Source of the DNA: Paenibacillus sp. UNC451MF
Lineage (GTDB): Bacteria > Bacillota > Bacilli > Paenibacillales > NBRC-103111
DNA length: 64,000 nt
Assembly (NCBI RefSeq): GCF_000686845.1
Contig: NZ_JMLS01000009.1
Coordinates: 1-64,000 of the forward strand
Direction of reading: 5' to 3'
This document shows positions 46,578 to 54,468 of the stretch, in pieces (the first letter of the stretch is position 1; each line of letters begins with the position of its first letter). The notes under the pieces were generated by a model, which saw nothing but the letters and a program-made list of their open reading frames with translations, searched no databases and was not told where the DNA came from. A program made the position numbers and the translations under genes.

Positions 46578-46616
46578 ATTGACTCCTCTTTCCGATCCCA
46601 TCTTGTGTGAAAATAC

Positions 46617-46656
46617 AAAAAAACCTTACTGTAGCTTTCAATAAAACAATAAGGCC
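46617..46656 (-). terminator. Leader terminator (attenuator) before ssuA
   Basis: On the minus strand CCTTATTG pairs with CAGTAAGG (one G-T), followed by seven T. Its 5' arm begins at the last base of the conserved hairpin. Confidence 0.7.
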
Positions 46657-46674
46657 TTCGGTTTTCCGATCGGC
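46654..46674 (-). ncRNA. Conserved leader hairpin, copy 4
   Basis: Lower pairs GCC/GGC, internal loop GA versus A, upper stem TCGG/CCGA, tetraloop AAAA. An additional hairpin (AAAGGCAGTT with AATTGCCTTT) sits just upstream in the same leader. Confidence 0.7.
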
Positions 46675-46709
46675 TAAAAGGCAATTAGAAGTATCCTTGA
46701 ACTGCCTTT

Positions 46710-46739
46710 ATCATAATACCTTTAATTCCAATGTGTCAA
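46710..46739 (-). promoter_or_regulatory. Sigma-A promoter for leader 4 / ssuABC
   Basis: On the minus strand TTGACA, an 18-bp spacer, TATGAT. Confidence 0.6.
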
Positions 46740-46798
46740 CTAGGAAATTAAATTTTGTTGTGTTACTTTCTACTTTCATCCCTGGAGGAATGAGAATA

Positions 46799-46834
46799 TA
46801 AAAGAGGGAATCCGGTTTGGATTCCCTCTTTTAT
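46799..46834. terminator. Terminator after the 3-hydroxyisobutyrate-type dehydrogenase gene
   Basis: AAAGAGGGAATCC pairs perfectly with GGATTCCCTCTTT around a 5-base loop, with T on one strand and A on the other. It ends the dehydrogenase transcript before the ssuA promoter. Confidence 0.88.
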
Positions 46835-46848
46835 ATTAGCACTAGATA

Positions 46849-47736
46849 TTACAACTGCTGTTGATACACCTTAAACAATGCCTGCGTACCACTGTCCTCT
46901 TCACCCATTTGAGCGAGCTGCTCATACAGAGAACGCGCAAGCGACAATCCAGGAAGCTCGAGATTCATCTCCTTCGCGGAGTCCAGAGCAATTTGCATAT
47001 CCTTAATAAAATGCTTCACATAGAAGCCTGGTGCGAAATCCCCGTTGAGCATTCGCGGAGCCAAATGGCTTAAGGAGAAGCTTCCTGCCGCCCCAGTCTG
47101 GATACTTTTCAACACGGTAGACGGATCGAGGCCAGCCTTTTGAGCATAGCTCAACGCCTCGCAAACGCCCATCATATTGCATGCAATAGCGATTTGATTG
47201 CACATTTTCGTAAATTGTCCCGCTCCTGCAGGTCCTTGATGAACAATTTGAGTTCCCATGGCTTCTAGAACCGGAGCTACCTGATCAAAAGCCTCCTTAC
47301 TGCCGCCTACCATAATCGATAAGCGAGCTTCTCTCGCACCGATGTCCCCGCCTGAAACGGGAGCGTCTAACGAGAATATTCCACGCTTCTGCGCTTCTTC
47401 TTCTATGCCCTTTGCGAGCGTTGGACTAGAAGTCGTCATATCTATAATAATAGTGCCAGGGTTAGCATGAGGAATGACGCCTTGTTCCCCCAGACACACT
47501 TCTTCAACATCATGAGGATAGCCGACCATCGTGATGATTACATTGCATAATGGAGCTAATGAGGACGGGGTATTGTGCCATTCAGCGCCTTGAGCAACCA
47601 GCTCATGGGCTTTTTCCTTCGTTCGGCTGTATACATGGAGCTTGTAGCCTTTACTCATTAAATGTCCGGCCATGCTTTTGCCCATGACACCCGTTCCTAT
47701 AAAACCAATCACCGTATTTTGCGCAGTTCGTTCCAA
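46849..47736 (-). CDS. NAD(P)-dependent 3-hydroxyisobutyrate dehydrogenase-family protein
   Basis: 295 residues from a TTG at 47736, seven bases after AAGGGGA. The frame is open 25 codons further upstream, but those codons run through the leader terminator, so the TTG is the real start. Rossmann motif GFIGTGVMGKSMAGHL, substrate motif DAPVSGGDIGA, catalytic Lys in GAGQFTKMCNQI. The family oxidises small 3-hydroxy acids or reduces semialdehydes such as tartronate, succinic or sulfo-semialdehydes. Leader copy 5 ties it to the organosulfur genes; it may process the carbon product left after desulfonation. Substrate is inference. Confidence 0.82.
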   Translation of the reverse strand: MERTAQNTVIGFIGTGVMGKSMAGHLMSKGYKLHVYSRTKEKAHELVAQGAEWHNTPSSLAPLCNVIITMVGYPHDVEEVCLGEQGVIPHANPGTIIIDMTTSSPTLAKGIEEEAQKRGIFSLDAPVSGGDIGAREARLSIMVGGSKEAFDQVAPVLEAMGTQIVHQGPAGAGQFTKMCNQIAIACNMMGVCEALSYAQKAGLDPSTVLKSIQTGAAGSFSLSHLAPRMLNGDFAPGFYVKHFIKDMQIALDSAKEMNLELPGLSLARSLYEQLAQMGEEDSGTQALFKVYQQQL

Positions 47737-47787
47737 GTTGAAGTCCCCTTTTCGATAAATTATTAGCTTTTCCTTCTTGGAAATAGG

Positions 47788-47830
47788 AGAAAAGACATTC
47801 CTCTCCCTCATTCAGAAAGAAAATGTCTCC
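47788..47830 (-). terminator. Leader terminator (attenuator) before the dehydrogenase gene
   Basis: On the minus strand GACATT pairs with AATGTC around an inner TCTTTC/GGGAGA stem, then TTTTCT. The weakest of the five. Its 5' arm begins with the GAC of the conserved hairpin. Confidence 0.6.
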
Positions 47831-47845
47831 ATCGGTACGGTCGAC
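47825..47845 (-). ncRNA. Conserved leader hairpin, copy 5
   Basis: Lower pairs GTC/GAC, internal loop GA versus A, upper stem CCGT/ATGG (one G-T pair), tetraloop ACCG. A CAGC/GCTG hairpin lies 15-20 bases upstream. Confidence 0.65.
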
Positions 47846-47881
47846 AATAAACAGCTTAGCTGCTTCTATAATCCTGTCTAC

Positions 47882-47910
47882 AAACTAACATTGCCAAGAA
47901 GCATTGTCAA
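47882..47910 (-). promoter_or_regulatory. Sigma-A promoter for leader 5 / dehydrogenase gene
   Basis: On the minus strand TTGACA, a 17-bp spacer, TAGTTT. It follows the terminator of the upstream binding-protein gene. Confidence 0.5.
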
Positions 47911-47947
47911 CTTAGAAACGCAGGAATGCATCCCGACAAAAACAGCA

Positions 47948-47973
47948 AAGAGGCAGTAAATAACCTGCCCCTT
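47948..47973 (-). terminator. Terminator after the LacI-controlled binding-protein gene
   Basis: On the minus strand AAGGGGCAG pairs with CTGCCTCTT (one G-T) around an 8-base loop; a T run follows after five bases. Confidence 0.65.
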
Positions 47974-47991
47974 ATGCTTGAATCGATCTCG

Positions 47992-49308
47992 TTATTTGGT
48001 TTCAGATTCAATCTTCTTGTTCACTTGCTCCTGTCCGGTTCTAAGAGCTGTATTCAGGTCGGTTTTGCCTAACAACAGGTCGGTGATTTGGCTCCGAATG
48101 GCATCCTCCACATACGTATCGTATCTGGTTTTCGGCGACGCCGTCGCAAACGTGTTGCTGAATACCGCATTTTTAATATTTTTATCTTTCAACGCCGTGT
48201 CCTGACCGAATACTTGCTTAATGGCATCGTTTTTCAAAATCGTAATACCGCCTGATTTGGAAAATTGCGTTTGATACTCATCGGTGATAAACAGCTTCGC
48301 AACTTCCATGGCTTCATCTTTATGCTCGCTTGTAGAGGTAATGAACATATAAGTCGGATAAGACTGACTGCCGACTTTTGGATTGTCCTTGAACGTAGGC
48401 AGCGCCGTTACATCCCAGTTCATGTCTTGGGTCCAGTTGTAATCACCGTACATAAAGCTGAACATGGCAACATTGCGGTTCTTCGAGAATTCATCGATGT
48501 ATGGAACCTTGTACCATTGTTTTTTAAGATCCTCAAGCACTTGGCCGTAACCCTCGGATTGCATCGGCTTGATCAGCGTTTCTTGAATCAGCTTTTTCCA
48601 AGCATCCGTTTCGAGCGTAGCTTTCTTAGTTGAAGCATCGACATTAGCAAGCGATAGAGGATTCAATCTTAAAAAGTGATTGATCGACGTCGTATACCCT
48701 ACATAATTCACACCATTATCGCTTCGGGTCAGCTTTTGCGACAGTGTCGCCAACTGATCCCAAGTCATTCCGTCCTTAGGATATTCAACTCCGAATTTAT
48801 CGAAAATTTCTTTATTATACATCAATACCAAGGCGCTATTACTGATCGGAAGACCATATAAGCCCCCCATGACCTTGATGGCATCGATTGTTGATGGCTC
48901 GAATCGGCTCAAATCAACATTATGCTTCTTCACCAGCTCAGTTAAATCTTGGTTCAATCCAATATCCAGAAGCGATCCCTTCAAGCCGATTTGGCCTATG
49001 GAATCGATGAAAATATCGATTTTAGTCGTTCCGCTTGTAATCATTTCCGCCAAGCTGACGCTTTTATCTTTGGGTACAAATTTAGTCGTCACGTTCGGCA
49101 GCTTTTGTTTTATGTAATTTCCATACTGAGTTTGAAACTGTTCTTCCGTAATATTCCCATTATGATAGAAGTATAATTCCACTGGCTTCATATTGGCTGC
49201 CGCTGCCGCACCATCCGCTGCAGCCGGCTCCGTCTTCGAGCTGGAGCACCCTGATAAAATCGATCCAAGCAGCAGCGTTCCCGCCAACGCTAAAGTATGC
49301 TTTTTCAT
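47992..49308 (-). CDS. Sugar-binding lipoprotein (family 1) under LacI control
   Basis: 438 residues. Signal peptide with lipobox LSGC near 21, followed by a Ser/Ala-rich linker. Family 1 binding-protein pattern: FYHNGNITEEQFQTQYGNY, TTKIDIFIDSIGQIGLKG, LVLMYNKEIFDKFGVEYPKDGMTWD (in parts). GGGAGGT precedes the ATG. No permease genes accompany it. It is transcribed from a near-perfect promoter with a palindromic operator just after the -10, so it is probably induced by a sugar that releases the divergent LacI-type repressor. Confidence 0.85.
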   Translation of the reverse strand: MKKHTLALAGTLLLGSILSGCSSSKTEPAAADGAAAAANMKPVELYFYHNGNITEEQFQTQYGNYIKQKLPNVTTKFVPKDKSVSLAEMITSGTTKIDIFIDSIGQIGLKGSLLDIGLNQDLTELVKKHNVDLSRFEPSTIDAIKVMGGLYGLPISNSALVLMYNKEIFDKFGVEYPKDGMTWDQLATLSQKLTRSDNGVNYVGYTTSINHFLRLNPLSLANVDASTKKATLETDAWKKLIQETLIKPMQSEGYGQVLEDLKKQWYKVPYIDEFSKNRNVAMFSFMYGDYNWTQDMNWDVTALPTFKDNPKVGSQSYPTYMFITSTSEHKDEAMEVAKLFITDEYQTQFSKSGGITILKNDAIKQVFGQDTALKDKNIKNAVFSNTFATASPKTRYDTYVEDAIRSQITDLLLGKTDLNTALRTGQEQVNKKIESETK

Positions 49309-49454
49309 TGAATTGACCTCCCTATGCGATTCGTATTAAACCGCTTTCATAATTGATATGTTTCAACAACCGACCGACAATGGTACAATGCCTCATCTTT
49401 TTGTTTACTTTAGATGCATTGCCTTTGAAGAATAGTTCATAACTTGTAAATCAG

Positions 49455-49468
49455 TGAAATCGATTTCA
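49455..49468. promoter_or_regulatory. LacI-type operator O1 (binding-protein promoter)
   Basis: Perfect 14-bp palindrome TGAAATCGATTTCA, centred about 14 bp beyond the -10 of the leftward promoter, a blocking position. Confidence 0.7.
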
Positions 49469-49475
49469 TGAAGGT

Positions 49476-49505
49476 ATTATACTCAGCAGTTGGAATAATT
49501 GTCAA
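49476..49505 (-). promoter_or_regulatory. Consensus sigma-A promoter of the binding-protein gene
   Basis: On the minus strand TTGACA, an 18-bp spacer, TATAAT: both hexamers are perfect. The transcript leader is about 160 bases. Confidence 0.8.
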
Positions 49506-49599
49506 ATAAAAAATATTTAAATCTATAAATACCCTTGTGTATAGGGTTATCCCTTAATCCTCGCCATTTCTCAATGAAAAAACAAGAATTGACTGAAAA

Positions 49600-49613
49600 T
49601 GAAATCGATTTTA
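49600..49613. promoter_or_regulatory. LacI-type operator O2
   Basis: TGAAATCGATTTTA, one base from O1's palindrome. It lies midway between the divergent promoters, 145 bp from O1 and 127 bp from O3, suggesting DNA looping. Confidence 0.55.
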
Positions 49614-49725
49614 CAATTTCAGGCTTTTATTTTCATACACTACAATTGCCTACAGGACAACTAAATTCCGTATTTAAGCTTTACAAATCTATCGATCCCT
49701 CTCGCTATCTATGAAAAGGTGAGTA

Positions 49726-49754
49726 TTGCAATCGATTTCTTAATAGGTTATAGT
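49726..49754 (+). promoter_or_regulatory. Promoter of the LacI-type gene with overlapping operator O3
   Basis: TTGCAA, a 17-bp spacer, TATAGT. The operator-like sequence TGCAATCGATTTCT (49727-49740) overlaps the -35 and spacer, so the repressor probably limits its own synthesis. Confidence 0.6.
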
Positions 49755-49790
49755 CTTTTCAGAACTTAAATCCGTATAAGGTTGATGAGA

Positions 49791-50804
49791 ATGGACATAA
49801 AAATTGTCGATGTAGCTGCCAAAGCAGGCGTTTCTCCCGCAACAGTGTCCCGGGTGTTGAACAACAACAGCAATGTTACATCCAAGACAAAAGACAGGGT
49901 CATGCAAGTTATCCATGAATTGGGCTATCAACCGAATGCCGCCGCCAAAAATCTTCGTTCCCAGAAAACAATGGCAATCGGCGTTATCGTTCCCGAAATC
50001 AACAACTCCTACTATGCCGAAGTGATCAAAGGCATTGAAAACCAGGCTTATGCCCTAAAATATAAAGTTATCATTTGCGATACATCCAACAACAAAGAAA
50101 AAGAGCTGGAATTCATCAATCTGCTCATGAATAAAACCGTAGACTGCATGATCCTTGTGACTCCCATGATGTCCGATGATGAAATATGCCATTGGGCCGA
50201 TTTGGACTATTCCATAGGAATCGTAGGGCGGTACATTGAACACGATAAAATTCCGTGCGTTTATACGGATAACGTCAAGTTTTCCAAAGAAGTGGTCAAT
50301 CATTTGGTAGAACAGGGGCATCGGGAAATAGCCTTCTTAAGCGGCTATGCAGATGCTATTGACAGCTACGAAAGATTGGAAGGCTATCTGAAGGGCCTTC
50401 GCGAGCATCATATTCCTTTTCGTCCCGAATGGATCGAGAACGGAAACTTTAACAAGCAAGGCGGCTATGAAGCGTTAAAGCGCCTGGTAGAGAAGCAGGT
50501 CAAATTCACTGCCATCTATGCCGCTAACGATGAAATGGCTCTTGGTATCTATCAAGCTTGCGGGGAGCTTGGGATCAAGATTCCTGAGCAGCTCGCTGTC
50601 ATCGGCGTAGACAACAATCGTGTTAGCCGATATATCACACCTCAGTTAAGTACGGTGAATCAGCCTAAGAACAAAATGGGCGGAGCTATCGTCGATAGAC
50701 TGATCGATCAGCTGGAGAGCGGTGAAATGACGGAGAATCGAGTGATCATACTTGAGTCTCAGCTCATCGTGCGTGATTCCTCCCGCAACCCTGCTTTGCC
50801 CTAG
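49791..50804 (+). CDS. LacI/GalR-family repressor
   Basis: 337 residues from the ATG at 49791, nine bases after AAGG; an ATG at 49785 is too close. HTH and hinge: IKIVDVAAKAGVSPATVSRVL, NVTSKTKDRV, GYQPNAAAKNLRSQ. The periplasmic-binding-like effector domain starts at IGVIVPEINNSYYAEVIKG and includes FTAIYAANDEMALGIYQA. Its likely sites are the three TGAAATCGATTTCA-like palindromes before it. The inducer is unknown, presumably a sugar linked to the divergent binding protein. Confidence 0.9.
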   Translation: MDIKIVDVAAKAGVSPATVSRVLNNNSNVTSKTKDRVMQVIHELGYQPNAAAKNLRSQKTMAIGVIVPEINNSYYAEVIKGIENQAYALKYKVIICDTSNNKEKELEFINLLMNKTVDCMILVTPMMSDDEICHWADLDYSIGIVGRYIEHDKIPCVYTDNVKFSKEVVNHLVEQGHREIAFLSGYADAIDSYERLEGYLKGLREHHIPFRPEWIENGNFNKQGGYEALKRLVEKQVKFTAIYAANDEMALGIYQACGELGIKIPEQLAVIGVDNNRVSRYITPQLSTVNQPKNKMGGAIVDRLIDQLESGEMTENRVIILESQLIVRDSSRNPALP

Positions 50805-50865
50805 CGGAGCAAAAAAACAGGCTGGAGGGGCATACCCTACTGCAGTATACTAGCAATATTTCTGG

Positions 50866-50982
50866 ATGGTCACTCGCGGAGAAATTGCTGATGGTCAAAC
50901 TTTGACATTGGAAACCAGACTCAATGGCCAGGTTATGCAGCTCGCTGATACAGATATGCTGTTATTCTCCATCCTGAAGTAA
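50866..50982 (+). pseudogene. C-terminal remnant of a fumarylacetoacetate hydrolase-family gene
   Basis: A 38-codon frame reads MVTRGEIADGQTLTLETRL, NGQVMQLADTDMLLFSI and stops. This follows the family pattern (V-T-[RK]-D-E-I-P-D ... V-N-G-x-x-M-Q ... D-M-I-F-S) over its whole length but with key changes, and nothing of the gene remains on either side. It fills the spacer between the LacI gene and vanZ. Confidence 0.5.
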
Positions 50983-51029
50983 ATCACATTGGAACGCTTG
51001 CCAATAAGATCAGCGCAGAATAATTGCAC

Positions 51030-51593
51030 TTATTCCTTAATGGACTTTAGCTGTCGGCTGAAGTCCTCTTTCTTTTGTTCCGCTTGATGCCCTGTCCTTC
51101 TCCGCACAGCGAACAGCCGGAGCACGGCATATCCTAGCATCCCCCCTGTTACATTCAATAGAATATCATCCACATCGAAAGTTCCGATCGATAATAGAAG
51201 CTGTATCACTTCAAACCCGAAGCTCAAGAAAAAGGAAACCAAGAACATACCCATCCATGTCCTGCGAAGGCCGCTGAACACCATGGGGGCTAAAATTCCA
51301 AGGGGGATAAATGCTTCAATGTTGCCGACGAGATTACCCGGAGGAAATTGTAAAAGATCAGGTGTGTGATTCAAGTCGCGAGCGATTTCCTTGAACAGAG
51401 TTATATTACCCGCGGCATGGAAACGCTGCAGTATATCATTCGGGTTATGCCAATTCTTCTGCAGCCGATCCATCAAATAGTCCACCTCTATTGGACCGAA
51501 CTTGAATAAAATCACTTTAATCAGCAAATACAAATATATCGCAAATAGGACCGGCAGTACGAGGACATCCTTTCCTCTATGGATTCGTTTCAC
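51030..51593 (-). CDS. VanZ-family membrane protein
   Basis: 187 residues from the GTG at 51593, eight bases after GAGG. Four to five membrane spans with the VanZ motif NLVGNIEAFIPLGILAP, FGFEVIQLLLSIGTFDVDDILLNVTGGMLGY (in parts). VanZ raises teicoplanin resistance in enterococci; in most bacilli the role is unknown. It follows the VanY-like gene by 43 bp, so the two form an envelope-related pair without vanHAX genes. Confidence 0.85.
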   Translation of the reverse strand: MKRIHRGKDVLVLPVLFAIYLYLLIKVILFKFGPIEVDYLMDRLQKNWHNPNDILQRFHAAGNITLFKEIARDLNHTPDLLQFPPGNLVGNIEAFIPLGILAPMVFSGLRRTWMGMFLVSFFLSFGFEVIQLLLSIGTFDVDDILLNVTGGMLGYAVLRLFAVRRRTGHQAEQKKEDFSRQLKSIKE

Positions 51594-51636
51594 AAAAATC
51601 ACCTCGCTTCCATGATCTCTCTGTTGTTATGTGTTG

Positions 51637-52524
51637 TTATGGATACATTGTTACAATAATTCCGTCTCTGTTATCGCCTGAAATGTCATAACGCTGCTTG
51701 TCTGGAATGGATATCGTCATATTTTTAGAATATCGGTAATACGAGATTTCATAAGGGATTCCTTCTACTTGGGTAGACAGGTTCTTTTGCTCCTTTATAT
51801 AATCTAAGTATTCCTCCATTGTCATATTCTTTTCCTTCATAATAACGCTGTGAGGCAAGCCAACATAGCGGAAATGCCATGGCTCATACTGAATTCCTGT
51901 AATGGCCGTCTTGTCCTTCGGGTAGCGCAGCACAAAGCCGTATTTCGACGCATTTTTGATAAGCCACTTCCCTTCGGGAGCCTGATTCATCTCCATTTGT
52001 GTAGATCCTATATCCAAGGACAAGCCCAGATTATGCTCACTGTTACCTGCCGGCAAAGCATAGTCGGAACCCATTTCTTGATACAGCTCGTCCTGTTCGT
52101 CTTCATTCCGGTAGCCGCTGCTTATCATGAAATGTCGGACGCCGTCTTTATCGGCAGCCTCGACCATCTCCCCGAATGACTTCGTCACATCCTGTGACAG
52201 ACGAATCGTATTGTCCAGTAGAGCGAAGCCTTTGATCAGCTCCTTATGGCTAAACAACCGGACTACATCCGATTGAATTCCTTCTTCATGTACCGCATAT
52301 TTTTTATTGACCAGCACTAGCTTGCCTTTGTACACCTGATCTTTCGCAATCGCAATCGTTTGTTTGGATAGCTTTCCTTGTTTCGTTTGCACAGCGGCAG
52401 AGCTGGATGATTGAACCTTTGCTTCTTCATGTTCAGGACTTCCGTTGGCGTCCTCCATCTTGTGTTGAACAGCCTCATAGCCCAGCAGCAGCACGACTAC
52501 AAGCAGAAACACCCACTTCTTCAT
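51637..52524 (-). CDS. VanY-like D-alanyl-D-alanine carboxypeptidase (M15B)
   Basis: 295 residues. N-terminal membrane anchor (VFLLVVVLLLGYEAV) without a clear cleavage site, a linker, then the M15B domain. Zinc ligands and active site: SEHNLGLSLDIG near 166-177 (His and Asp), and EPWHFRYVG near 211-219 (Glu and His). HFMISSGYRNEDEQ is the usual SGYR motif. It trims the last D-Ala from cell wall stem peptides outside the membrane. AAAGGAGG precedes the ATG by eight bases. Confidence 0.9.
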   Translation of the reverse strand: MKKWVFLLVVVLLLGYEAVQHKMEDANGSPEHEEAKVQSSSSAAVQTKQGKLSKQTIAIAKDQVYKGKLVLVNKKYAVHEEGIQSDVVRLFSHKELIKGFALLDNTIRLSQDVTKSFGEMVEAADKDGVRHFMISSGYRNEDEQDELYQEMGSDYALPAGNSEHNLGLSLDIGSTQMEMNQAPEGKWLIKNASKYGFVLRYPKDKTAITGIQYEPWHFRYVGLPHSVIMKEKNMTMEEYLDYIKEQKNLSTQVEGIPYEISYYRYSKNMTISIPDKQRYDISGDNRDGIIVTMYP

Positions 52525-52713
52525 GTTGATTTCCTCCTTTGTTCATGTCTAAACAGAATAAAGGAGACGGTTTAAAAAGAAGTAGAATAATCCTAAAATT
52601 TTTCTTAAATAAACTAAATAATAACCTCACCACTAATTGCCACGAATAGGAGAATGGAGCTTGGCTCAATCTATGCTTGAAAAGTGCCGGAATCTTGGAT
52701 GGGGGGATCGTTG

Positions 52714-54387
52714 TTGAGCAGCGAGAAGAGGAAGTTGTCCATTTTCGCCCTTGGAGGCGTTAATGAAATCGGTAAAAACATGTATGTTCTAAGGTATGCG
52801 GACGATATCGTTGTTATTGATTGCGGCTCCAAATTCCCTGATGAGAGCCTATTAGGGATTGATTTAATTATCCCTGATATCGCTTATTTAATGGAACATA
52901 GAGATAAAGTGCGTGCTATGATCATAACTCACGGACATGAGGATCACATCGGAGGCATCCCATATATATTGAAGCAATGCAGTATGCCCATCTATGCGAC
53001 CCGATTAACAATCGGGCTGATTGAGGTCAAGTTAAAGGAAGCCGGGTTGCTTGCAGACACGAAATTAATCGAAATTACTTCGAATTCAGAAGTCGATCTA
53101 GGGACGATTAGCGCTACTTTTTTCAAAACCAATCACAGCATTCCCGATTGCCTCGGCATCGCTTTCCAAACACCGGAAGGGACGGTCGTACATACAGGTG
53201 ATTTTAAATTCGATCTCACCCCAGTCAACGAGCAATACCCCGATATCCACAAAATGGCCGAAATCGGTAAAAACGGCGTTCTTGTCTTATTATCCGAAAG
53301 CACCAATGCAGAGCGTCCGGGGTTCACACCTTCCGAACGAAACGTCGGAGAGTCAATTGAAGAAGCGTTCACCAAAGCGAGGCAAAAGGTAGTCATCTCC
53401 ACGTTCGCTTCCAACGTTCACCGGCTTCAGCAAATTATTGATGCAGCTATGTTAACGAACCGCAAGCTGACACTATTAGGCAGGAGCATGGTTAATGTAG
53501 TGAAAATCGCTTCGGAGCTCGGCTATTTGAGCATACCTGAAGGGATGCTGGTGGAGCCAGGTGAAGTTGCCGGGCTGGAATCCGAACGGGTAGCGGTTCT
53601 TTGCACTGGTAGTCAGGGGGAGCCTATGGCAGCTCTCGCCCGCCTTGCCTCCTCTACGCATCGGCAAGTCAGAATTATGCCCGGCGATACTGTCATCTTA
53701 TCCGCGAGTCCGATTCCCGGAAACGAACGCAATGTCGCGCAAATCGTCGATAATTTGTATCGACTGGGGGCTAATGTGATTTACGGCTCCGGGACAGTCA
53801 CCGGTATGCATGTTTCGGGGCATGCGAGCCAAGAGGAGCTCAAGCTGATGCTCACTTTAATGAAGCCGACCTACTTCATTCCCATTCACGGGGAATACCG
53901 CATGCTTCATCAGCATCGCTTATTAGCTGAAGCGGTTGGCGTGACGCGCGGCAACACATTTATTTTAAACAATGGGGATGTTGTCGATATTGAGGATCAA
54001 ACAGCCGTACAAAAACGGAAGGTTTCTGCCGGGAACACATTCGTAGACGGTTGGGGTATCGGCGATGTCGGTAATATCGTACTGCGCGACCGGAAGCATC
54101 TTTCCGAAGATGGGATTCTCGTCGTTGTTATCACATTGAGCAAAACCGAAGGCCATATATTATCGGGACCGGATATTATATCCCGCGGCTTCGTTTATGT
54201 TCGGCAGTCGGAAGCACTCTTGGAGCAAGCCAACCGCATAGTCACTGAGACAATCAATAAATTGCAGGCTGAGAATATATATCAATGGAGCTCACTTAAA
54301 GTCAGCGTCAAGGACGCTCTCGGACGCTATCTATACGAGAATACCGGCAGAAGACCGATGATTTTGCCTATTATTATGGAGATTTGA
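52714..54387 (+). CDS. rnj: Ribonuclease J
   Basis: About 557 residues. The start is probably the TTG at 52714, seven bases after GGGGGG; TTG at 52711 or GTG at 52684 are alternatives. Metallo-beta-lactamase/beta-CASP nuclease: FALGGVNEIGKNMYVL, THGHEDHIGGIPY (zinc ligands), VHTGDFKFD, LLGRSMVNVV, HVSGHASQEEL and PIHGEYRM. It matures and degrades RNA with 5'-3' exo- and endonuclease activity. It is monocistronic with its own terminator. RnjA versus RnjB or an extra paralogue cannot be settled here. Confidence 0.92.
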   Translation: MSSEKRKLSIFALGGVNEIGKNMYVLRYADDIVVIDCGSKFPDESLLGIDLIIPDIAYLMEHRDKVRAMIITHGHEDHIGGIPYILKQCSMPIYATRLTIGLIEVKLKEAGLLADTKLIEITSNSEVDLGTISATFFKTNHSIPDCLGIAFQTPEGTVVHTGDFKFDLTPVNEQYPDIHKMAEIGKNGVLVLLSESTNAERPGFTPSERNVGESIEEAFTKARQKVVISTFASNVHRLQQIIDAAMLTNRKLTLLGRSMVNVVKIASELGYLSIPEGMLVEPGEVAGLESERVAVLCTGSQGEPMAALARLASSTHRQVRIMPGDTVILSASPIPGNERNVAQIVDNLYRLGANVIYGSGTVTGMHVSGHASQEELKLMLTLMKPTYFIPIHGEYRMLHQHRLLAEAVGVTRGNTFILNNGDVVDIEDQTAVQKRKVSAGNTFVDGWGIGDVGNIVLRDRKHLSEDGILVVVITLSKTEGHILSGPDIISRGFVYVRQSEALLEQANRIVTETINKLQAENIYQWSSLKVSVKDALGRYLYENTGRRPMILPIIMEI

Positions 54388-54396
54388 GTTGAAATC

Positions 54397-54433
54397 AAAG
54401 TGGGAGCATCTCTTAAGAGGTGCTCCCACTTTT
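54397..54433. terminator. Strong terminator between RNase J and the response regulator
   Basis: AAAGTGGGAGCA pairs perfectly with TGCTCCCACTTT around a CTCTTAAGAG core; it works in both directions for convergent genes. Confidence 0.9.
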
Positions 54434-54468
54434 ACTGAATATCTACACCAACCGCAAGGGATGAACTA

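Noticed and set aside
47737-47811. 25-codon N-terminal extension of the 3-hydroxyisobutyrate-type dehydrogenase
   Set aside because: It runs through the leader terminator and lacks a binding site; the family normally begins just before GFIGTG.
36428-47845. Guanidine-II (mini-ykkC), ANTAR dual-hairpin, S-box or T-box identity for the repeated leader element
   Set aside because: The tetraloops are CTAA, ATAA, AACA, AAAA and ACCG rather than ACGR; there is a single conserved hairpin, not two, and no hexaloop with fixed A1 and G4; no S-box core sequences and no T-box antiterminator GGTGG bulge were found.
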